Shown: positions 6,174-11,048 of the stretch, in pieces
Layout: each line of letters opens with the position of its first letter
How positions within the stretch are numbered: position 1 is the stretch's first letter
DNA from: Anaerolineales bacterium
GTDB taxonomy: Bacteria; Chloroflexota; Anaerolineae; Anaerolineales; E44-bin32
Assembly: GCA_011772595.1 (NCBI GenBank)
Contig: WVZH01000298.1
Location: 7,139-18,186, forward strand
Direction: 5' to 3'
Length of the DNA stretch: 11,048 nucleotides
Notes under the pieces: model-generated
The model's database searches: none
The model's input: only the letters and a program-made list of their open reading frames with translations
Told to the model about the DNA's origin: nothing
Made by a program: the position numbers and the translations under genes

Positions 6174-6827
6174 GTGCCCCTACTTCTCGCTTTCTTGAAG
6201 CCGGATGCCGTCTTACGGAAGAACGTTGGCGCGACGATCATGAAGGAACTGACGGAAAACGACGACGTGAAGATCCTCTCCTTTGAAGAGCGTGAGGTCG
6301 ATGAAGCGCTCTCCAATGAGCATTACGCCCACGTAGCCGACCGGCCTTTCTACCCCTGGTTAGAGCGCTACGTGACCATCTGCCCGGTTTGGGTCATGCT
6401 CATCGAGGTCGAGGACGAGGACGCCGTGGAGCGCTTGCGCGGGTTTCTCGGCAAGACCATCTCCCACGAGGCGGAAGAGGAGACGATACGCGGGCGCTTC
6501 GGCGTGTACGCCGGTGTCAATTGCGTGCATCTCTCCGACAGCCTCGAAAGCGGCGAGATAGAGACCGCACTTTGGGAGGAACGACTGGGGATCGAGGAGG
6601 GAAGCTTCGACATGCCGATCGAGGAATTCGTCGCTCGTTTCGACGAAACCCTACCCGATCACACCAAAGTGTTGCGCGGGATTTGCGTACAGGTGGCGGA
6701 GGACGGCTCGGTGAGCGAGGAGCAGAAGGCGAAGCTACGTGCTTTAATCGAGGAGGAATGCCCGGATGCCGAGCAGGAACAGCTGGAGTTGCTCGCCCAG
6801 ACGATCGTGGGGAGCTCCCTAAATTGA
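6174..6827 (+). CDS. Nucleoside diphosphate kinase-like protein with C-terminal extension
   Basis: NDK transfers the gamma-phosphate from ATP to NDPs through a phosphohistidine. Residues 1-135 align with the NDK core: LKPDAVLRKNVG (Lys9), HYAHVADRPFYPWL (Tyr51, Phe59), ERLRGFLGKT, TIRGRFGVYAGVNCVHLSDS (Arg106, Asn116, catalytic His119) and ESGEIETALW. The usual H-G-S-D is H-L-S-D here and the Pro of the 'AT-P' turn is missing. The core should be active, but this is less certain than for a standard enzyme. The protein is 217 aa against about 135-150 for typical bacterial NDK. The extra 80 residues are acidic and probably helical (AKLRALIEEECPDAEQEQLELLAQ). GTG at 6174 is supported by AAAGGAG five bases upstream. 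I leave the symbol blank because the protein may be a divergent paralogue rather than ndk itself. Confidence 0.8.
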   Translation: MPLLLAFLKPDAVLRKNVGATIMKELTENDDVKILSFEEREVDEALSNEHYAHVADRPFYPWLERYVTICPVWVMLIEVEDEDAVERLRGFLGKTISHEAEEETIRGRFGVYAGVNCVHLSDSLESGEIETALWEERLGIEEGSFDMPIEEFVARFDETLPDHTKVLRGICVQVAEDGSVSEEQKAKLRALIEEECPDAEQEQLELLAQTIVGSSLN

Positions 6828-6888
6828 GTAGAGGCGAATCATCCTGCAAGTTGATCGCCGAAAAACCTACAGGATGCTTCGCCCCTAC
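6828..6888. repeat. 61-bp inverted repeat directly abutting the NDK-like stop codon
   Basis: GTAGAGGCGAATCATCCTG (6828-6846) and CAGGATGCTTCGCCCCTAC (6870-6888) are complementary at 17 of 19 positions around a 23-base loop. The left arm begins on the first base after the TGA stop. The GTAGGGGCGAA terminus resembles ends of small palindromic (MITE-like) elements dispersed in many genomes. It may double as an mRNA 3' stabiliser or weak terminator, although no U-run follows. Its element identity is inferred. Confidence 0.6.
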
Positions 6889-6912
6889 AATCTATATTAT
6901 TAACCTTGCAGA

Positions 6913-6940
6913 TTGACCCTCTTTCATTTACACTCAAAAT
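6913..6940 (+). promoter_or_regulatory. Possible promoter of tRNA-Val
   Basis: TTGACC (6913-6918) is followed after 16 bases by CAAAAT (6935-6940), ending six bases before the mature tRNA. The -35 matches at 5 of 6 positions and the -10 at 4 of 6. If used, the primary transcript would have almost no 5' leader. Confidence 0.4.
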
Positions 6941-6946
6941 ATCCAT

Positions 6947-7020
<74 letters not shown>

Positions 7021-7026
7021 CCTCAG

Positions 7027-7061
7027 TTCACACGGCTAGCCGATTAGGGTAGCCGTGTGGA
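7027..7061 (+). terminator. Hairpin behind tRNA-Val, possible terminator
   Basis: CACACGGCTA (7029-7038) pairs perfectly with TAGCCGTGTG (7050-7059) around an 11-base loop, and a T-G and a T-A pair extend the stem. It begins seven bases after the tRNA end. The nearest T run (TTTT, near 7075) is too far away for a classical intrinsic terminator, so it may serve mainly as a 3' processing or stabilising structure. Confidence 0.45.
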
Positions 7062-7313
7062 CCCGGTAAGCACTTTTCACAAACCTCGATCGAACATCAG
7101 GCCACACCGTTCCATCCTCTCCGGTTGAAATAAAACGGTTCTTCGATTACCCGGAACCAAATCCGGGAATATCGGAACTATGTTCCAGAGAGAAGACCAC
7201 ATGGCCCACAAAATCAACCACCTACGCCATTTGGCCTATCCCACCACCCCTCATACACCCCTCCCACTAGCAAGCCACATAACCTAGAATATTGATCAGT
7301 GAGAAAAGGGCAT
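7062..7313. other. Gene-free spacer before the DUF2085 operon, with small palindromes
   Basis: No credible gene is seen on either strand. The spacer contains CCCGGA-ACCAAA-TCCGGG (7150-7167), the 13-base palindrome GGAACTATGTTCC (7174-7186), and a TAGAAT (7285-7290) that could be a -10 element for the downstream operon but has no clear -35. The palindromes could be regulatory sites for the two-component operon; this is inference. Confidence 0.4.
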
Positions 7314-8081
7314 ATGAGATCGATGGTATCAGAGGGTGCTTCGTTCAAGCAACGCTTGACGGCGACTGCACCAAACCGTACTGCTGACGCGTTCAGTCGA
7401 CGATGGTTCAGATGGTTTATAATCCTTACAGGATTATGGGTCGGTCTACCATGGCTGGCGCCAGTGTTCATGCGCCTTGGATGGGAGGGACCAGCGGACG
7501 CGATTTATTTCCTGTACTCCTTCCAGTGCCACCAGCTCCCTCAAAGGTCATTTTTCCTCTTCGGTCAGAGCTTGACCTATTCACTGGAACAGATCCAAGT
7601 CGTCTGGGATGCAAGCTTAGACCCTATTGTCCTACGCCAATTCGTCGGTAACGCGGAGACGGGATTCAAGGTAGCCTGGTCGGATCGAATGGTCTCTGCC
7701 TACACCAGCATACCCCTCGCCGCACTCTTCTGGTGGCCTTTGCGCAGGCGTCTACGTTCTCTTCCCTTTTGGGTTTTCGTGTTGTTTGCGCTGCCGATGG
7801 CGATCGACGGTGTATCCCATTTCATCAGTGACCTGGCTGGGATCGGGCAGGGCTTTCGTTTCACGAATGATTGGTTAGCATCTTTAACGAATTACAGCCT
7901 GTCTCCTTCCTTCTATGTGGGTGACGCATTGGGTTCGTTCAACTCTTGGATGAGGTTGCTCACCGGCGCGCTCTTTGGAATCGGTTTGGTGTGGTTCTCC
8001 TTTCCTTATTTTCATAGCCTGATCGAAGGCACCGCGCGTGAGATAAAAGACCGATCCGTCCGGGCAGGAGTGGACTTATGA
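7314..8081 (+). CDS. DUF2085 family membrane protein
   Basis: The 255-aa protein has hydrophobic segments at about 32-52, 128-143, 150-165 and 213-231. It carries the DUF2085 hallmarks: FQCHQLPQRSFFLFG (70-84, with Cys72-His73-Gln74), a VAWSDRMVSAY segment (120-130) that replaces the usual 'CARC-GIYxG' stretch, and PMAIDG (161-166). DUF2085 proteins have no established function; the CHQ and DG motifs suggest a membrane-embedded metal or cofactor site, which is inference. The stop overlaps the response-regulator start as ATGA (8078-8081), so the gene heads an operon with a two-component system. ATG at 7314 is a compromise: AAAAGGG lies just upstream, too near for 7314 and slightly far for ATG 7323, while GTG at 7299 has no ribosome site. 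Confidence 0.82.
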   Translation: MRSMVSEGASFKQRLTATAPNRTADAFSRRWFRWFIILTGLWVGLPWLAPVFMRLGWEGPADAIYFLYSFQCHQLPQRSFFLFGQSLTYSLEQIQVVWDASLDPIVLRQFVGNAETGFKVAWSDRMVSAYTSIPLAALFWWPLRRRLRSLPFWVFVLFALPMAIDGVSHFISDLAGIGQGFRFTNDWLASLTNYSLSPSFYVGDALGSFNSWMRLLTGALFGIGLVWFSFPYFHSLIEGTAREIKDRSVRAGVDL

Positions 8082-8752
8082 GCGAAGCAGATGGCATTCA
8101 GGTCGTACTTGCCGACGATCATGCCGTGGTGCGTGCCGGTATCCGCAAGTTTCTCGAGAGCGTAGGAGACATCCGGATTATCGCCGAGGCTGACGACGGT
8201 TCTCAAGCCATCGAGGCCATCAAGACACATAACCCCGACGTTATCGTTCTCGACATCCAGATGCCCGAGATGAGCGGAATCGACGTCACTCGATGGGTGC
8301 GCTCCAACGCTCGCTCTACGGGCGTACTCATTCTTACGACCTTTGATGATGATCCCTACATCTTAGCCGTGCTGCAAGCAGGCGCCAACGGCTATGTCCT
8401 CAAAACCGCAGATGCGGGGGAAATCATCCGAGCCGTTCGATCCGTTCACGACGGACAGTCAGCCCTCGACCCCGCAATCGCTCGCAAGGTGATGGCCCAC
8501 ATCTCGGGCACAAAATTGAGCGCCCCAGTAGAAAATCTCACAGACCGCGAACTAGAAGTGCTCACACTGGCCGCCAAAGGCCACACCAACAAGGCTATCG
8601 GTGTACAGCTGGGTATCAGCGACAGGACGGTCCAGGGGCACCTGGCAAAGATCTTCAACAAGCTTCAGGCGGAAAGCCGGACGGAGGCCGTAATGCGGGC
8701 CGTCTCGCTCGGCTGGTTGTCATCCGACTTAGGACAACTCCCAGAATCATGA
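8078..8752 (+). CDS. NarL/FixJ-family response regulator (REC + LuxR HTH)
   Basis: The 224-aa product has a receiver domain at about 7-122: acidic pair Asp13-Asp14, phosphoacceptor Asp59 (VIVLDIQMPEMSG), Thr87/Thr88 and Lys109 (GYVLK). A LuxR-type helix-turn-helix lies at about 154-205 (LTDRELEVLTLAAKGHTNKAIG, then ISDRTVQGHLAKIFNKL). All catalytic residues are present, so it should be phosphorylated by the adjacent kinase and then bind DNA as a dimer. The ribosome site AGGAG is seven bases before the ATG, within the end of the DUF2085 gene. Its stop overlaps the kinase start as ATGA (8749-8752). Target promoters are unknown; the palindromes upstream of the operon are candidates. Confidence 0.95.
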   Translation: MSEADGIQVVLADDHAVVRAGIRKFLESVGDIRIIAEADDGSQAIEAIKTHNPDVIVLDIQMPEMSGIDVTRWVRSNARSTGVLILTTFDDDPYILAVLQAGANGYVLKTADAGEIIRAVRSVHDGQSALDPAIARKVMAHISGTKLSAPVENLTDRELEVLTLAAKGHTNKAIGVQLGISDRTVQGHLAKIFNKLQAESRTEAVMRAVSLGWLSSDLGQLPES

Positions 8753-10440
8753 AGCGTCTTTTAGATGGCCTGCGCCTGCAGTTGCTCGGAATCATCATCC
8801 TACCCCTGAGTTTGCTTTTCCTGGCGTTTGCAGTTGTCGGCGTTCGAATTCATCAAGACGCCATGCGCAGGCTCGTCGCGGAACGCGATGAGCGATCCGT
8901 GCGCACGGCCGCCGCCGCTATCGCGGAGCAGCTCTACCACCGTGAAGCAGCCATGCGCAGCGTGGCACTACGCTTCAGCGATGGAGCCTCACATGAGACT
9001 ATTCTCGAGCAAGCCGATTTCCTCTTTGAAGATTTCGATGGAGGCCTTGCCGTCCTCGACCTCAACGGAAACATATTGGCAAGCACGGTCCACGAGGAGT
9101 TGTGGATCGGTTCTCACACCGATGGACTGATCCTCAAGCTGAAGAAACATGAAACCCGCTTCTCGGAGGTCTACCTAGAGAATGAAGTGGGGTTACTGGT
9201 TTTCGTGGCTGCACGTGGCGAAGATCAGGTGGCCATAGGGGCGTTCACGATTTCCAGCCTCATGCGCACTGCAACTCTGGGAACCATGACGGGCTCCGGG
9301 AGTTATAGCGCGTTTCTAACGGATCGCTCCGGGCAAGTCCTGACAAGCGTTGGGGACACCCTGCTGGAAGATCCCATGTCCGACCATCCAGGTGTGCAGG
9401 CCTCCCTGCGAGGTGAGACCGGCTCCTCCTACCTACCCGCCGAGGACGGCGAGCACGTCGTCGCTTTCAGCCCGATCCTTCCCACGGGGTGGGCGCTCAT
9501 CATCGAGGAGCCGTGGGAAACGGTCGCCAATCCCGTCCTGAACCTTTCGCTTATTGCTCCCCTGGTGCTCGTACCTGTTTTGGGCGTCATGCTCATCGCA
9601 CTATGGTTCGGCACCCGCCAGGTCGTGAGCCCCTTGCGAAGATTGGAGCAAAAAGCCGGCCGACTAGCAGGGGGAGATTATGATGCCGTTGCAGAACCGG
9701 TTGGTGGCATCGCAGAGATCCAACATCTCCAGCTCACTCTAACCCTTATGACGCAACGTATCCGCGCTGCACAAGATGCATTGCGAGGATACATCAACAC
9801 CATGACTCGGACCCAAGAGGACGAAAGAAGACGCTTGGCACGGGAACTGCACGACGAGACCATTCAGGATCTGATCGCGCTGGGTCATCAAGTCCAGATG
9901 ATCGGCATCAATCTTAAGGACCATGGATTGGGAGACATTCAAGAACTCCGGGAACTGCAACAATCCACCCAGGAAGCAATTGGACGAGTGCGTCGGCTTT
10001 CACGCGGCCTGCGCCCAATCTACCTGGAAGACCTCGGGCTGATCCCGGCTTTGCAAATGCTGGCGCGGGATACCGAGCTGGAGCTTGAGATCCCGGTCTC
10101 GTTCCGATCACAGGGGGAAATCCGGCGCCTCGATGCAGAAACCGAGTTGGCGTTTTATCGCATCGTCCAAGAAGCGTTGTCCAATGTAAGCCGTCACGCG
10201 CGAGCGGAACATGTTTGGATTCATGTCAGCTTCGAGGAGGACAGTGCAAACATTGTCATCCGCGATGATGGCATGGGGTTCCAGCCACCAGATCAAACCA
10301 ACGACCTCGCACGGGAAGGCCACTATGGTTTGATCGGCATGGTCGAGCGAGCCGTCCTGATCGGAGCCGACCTGGAGATCAGGTCCGTTCCTAAGGAGGG
10401 GACTCAGATCACCGCCCATCTCCCCCTTAATGCAAATTAA
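8749..10440 (+). CDS. NarX-like sensor histidine kinase (extracellular sensor, HAMP, HisKA_3)
   Basis: The 563-aa product has a first membrane segment at about 11-31 and an extracytoplasmic region at 32-262. That region has two Cache/PAS-like halves (VLDLNGNILAST near 103 and AFLTDRSGQVLTSVG near 188). A second membrane segment lies at about 266-287, then HAMP at about 289-343, HisKA_3 with ELHDETIQD (phospho-His368, HDxxxQ phosphatase motif with Gln373), and an HATPase domain at about 465-562. Its N box contains Asn479 (EALSNVSRHA), G1 is RDDGMGF (506-511) and G2 is HYGLIGM (525-531). The domain set and HDxxxQ motif resemble NarX/NarQ/LiaS-type kinases. It presumably phosphorylates and dephosphorylates the regulator encoded immediately upstream. 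The signal is unknown; the sensor region should bind a small ligand or monitor the envelope. Start ATG 8749 is coupled to the regulator stop. Confidence 0.93.
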   Translation: MKRLLDGLRLQLLGIIILPLSLLFLAFAVVGVRIHQDAMRRLVAERDERSVRTAAAAIAEQLYHREAAMRSVALRFSDGASHETILEQADFLFEDFDGGLAVLDLNGNILASTVHEELWIGSHTDGLILKLKKHETRFSEVYLENEVGLLVFVAARGEDQVAIGAFTISSLMRTATLGTMTGSGSYSAFLTDRSGQVLTSVGDTLLEDPMSDHPGVQASLRGETGSSYLPAEDGEHVVAFSPILPTGWALIIEEPWETVANPVLNLSLIAPLVLVPVLGVMLIALWFGTRQVVSPLRRLEQKAGRLAGGDYDAVAEPVGGIAEIQHLQLTLTLMTQRIRAAQDALRGYINTMTRTQEDERRRLARELHDETIQDLIALGHQVQMIGINLKDHGLGDIQELRELQQSTQEAIGRVRRLSRGLRPIYLEDLGLIPALQMLARDTELELEIPVSFRSQGEIRRLDAETELAFYRIVQEALSNVSRHARAEHVWIHVSFEEDSANIVIRDDGMGFQPPDQTNDLAREGHYGLIGMVERAVLIGADLEIRSVPKEGTQITAHLPLNAN

Positions 10441-10505
10441 TCCTCAAACCTCTGTGTACGCCATATTGCCCATTTTAGGTGCAGCCAGAAAGCGCTCAAA
10501 GTAAT

Positions 10506-10533
10506 TTGAGAAAGTCGATAGACTTCGTATGAC
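10506..10533 (+). promoter_or_regulatory. Possible leaderless promoter of the small cysteine-motif protein gene
   Basis: TTGAGA (10506-10511) is followed after 16 bases by TATGAC (10528-10533). The ATG at 10539 lies just where a transcript would begin, and no ribosome site precedes it. A short inverted repeat AAGTC-GATA-GACTT (10512-10525) fills the spacer and could bind a regulator. The matches are modest, so confidence is low. Confidence 0.35.
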
Positions 10534-10538
10534 TTGCA

Positions 10539-10907
10539 ATGGAAACGCTGCTCACCTTATCCCTTCCCTGGCGCGATGTGTTGGCTCAATTGGAGCGCGT
10601 CCTTGCGGACGTCGGTCTGGAGGTAGTCCAATCGTTTAACCTTCAATCCGCCCGCAATTCATTTCAGGATCCAGACCTTTTCCCTTGTCCCGATCACGGT
10701 ACTTCCCAATGTGCCTGCCAATACATGGTCTTGCTCGTGCAACAAGAAGGGCTCGCTCCGCTTACGCTTGAGATCCATGGCCACGACGATGAGACGTACA
10801 TCTCCCTTGTGCATACATCCTCTGGGCTCATGGATGACGGCGTCAAGGACCTGGTCCAGCGTGCGATCGACAAGCTAGCTCTCGTGTACGATTCTCCCTC
10901 ATCGTAA
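10539..10907 (+). CDS. Conserved-looking small protein with CPxHGxxxCxC motif, function unknown
   Basis: The 122-aa product has no membrane segment or signal peptide. It begins with an amphipathic helix-like segment (WRDVLAQLERVLADVGLEVVQSFNLQSA). A cluster of potential metal ligands follows in FPCPDHGTSQCACQY (48-62: Cys50, His53, Cys58, Cys60), then beta-like segments (MVLLVQQ, LTLEIHGHD, ISLVHTSS) and a final helix. The His/Cys spacing suggests a zinc or other metal site or a redox site; this is inference. I recall similar short Chloroflexota proteins but cannot name a family, and a remote relationship to DUF302-like folds is only a guess. It lies about 100 bases behind the kinase gene with a weak promoter of its own, so it may be co-regulated. 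ATG at 10539 is the only reasonable start near the beginning. Confidence 0.75.
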   Translation: METLLTLSLPWRDVLAQLERVLADVGLEVVQSFNLQSARNSFQDPDLFPCPDHGTSQCACQYMVLLVQQEGLAPLTLEIHGHDDETYISLVHTSSGLMDDGVKDLVQRAIDKLALVYDSPSS

Positions 10908-10979
10908 TGCTTATGTCACTTCACGTTCCATGTGTCCGTATTTGAATTGGCTGGACTACGGAGATGGGGGTTGATGACG

Positions 10980-11006
10980 AAAAACGACTGACTTCGCGTC
11001 CAGTCG
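10980..11006 (-). terminator. Terminator-like hairpin on the minus strand near the right edge
   Basis: Read on the minus strand, CGACTG (11001-11006) and CAGTCG (10985-10990) form a 6-bp stem around a 10-base loop. A TTTTT run (10980-10984) follows immediately, the layout of an intrinsic terminator. It would serve a leftward gene lying mostly beyond the window. The downstream 140 bases contain no gene that I can support on either strand. Confidence 0.5.
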
Positions 11007-11048
11007 CCCAAGAAAAATGCCCGTCTCAAATGGGTTGAGGGGCGTGGG

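Noticed and set aside
6389..6916. Long plus-strand frame overlapping the NDK-like gene
   Set aside because: It is an Arg/Gly-rich shadow of the real gene in another frame; the NDK frame has clear motifs and a ribosome site.
10495..10510. CTCAAA-GTAA-TTTGAG as a terminator of the two-component operon
   Set aside because: Only six AT-rich pairs and no T run; it overlaps the possible promoter of the next gene.

Overview
The window looks like a chromosomal stretch of a Chloroflexota bacterium, probably Anaerolineae-like. This rests on a moderate-to-high GC content, long Thr-Pro stalks joining domains of a surface protein, a DUF2085 membrane protein with a CHQ motif, DUF4032-like and tandem UspA architecture, and intergenic repeats built on GCGAG/GAAGCAATC and GTAGGGGCGAA cores. 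The taxonomic call is inference from these traits; no marker gene is present. I see no phage, plasmid, IS transposase or CRISPR array. Most of the window is housekeeping and signalling DNA, decorated with non-coding inverted repeats.

Left block, minus strand (1-5760). The N-terminus of a Fur-family metal or peroxide regulator runs off the left edge, with a near-perfect 19-bp palindrome directly over its start. Next comes a single-pass membrane-anchored Ig-like (Big_5) plus TolB-type beta-propeller protein. It is followed by a large protein combining a ParB-like/DUF4032-like N-terminal half with two UspA domains, of which only the second keeps the ATP-binding glycine motif. A two-gene operon then encodes a small HAD protein with a P-type-ATPase-like DxNGT motif and, overlapping it by ATGA, a DUF389 membrane protein carrying a Thr-Pro stalk and an SH3b domain. 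This operon has the best promoter in the window (TTCACA, 17 bp, TATAAT with TG extension).

Middle (5760-7313). About 270 bases of clustered imperfect inverted and direct repeats precede a plus-strand gene for an unusually long nucleoside diphosphate kinase (217 aa). A 61-bp imperfect inverted repeat starts on the very next base after its stop codon. A tRNA-Val(CAC) gene follows, with a hairpin behind it and a gene-free spacer containing small palindromes.

Right block, plus strand (7314-10907). Three genes are chained by two ATGA overlaps: a DUF2085 membrane protein, a NarL/FixJ response regulator and a NarX-like histidine kinase with an extracellular sensor region and HAMP domain. The gene order suggests the DUF2085 protein works with the two-component pair. 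A small cysteine-containing protein of unknown function follows, possibly translated from a leaderless mRNA. The last 140 bases hold no gene, but a minus-strand terminator-like hairpin hints at a leftward gene beyond the edge.
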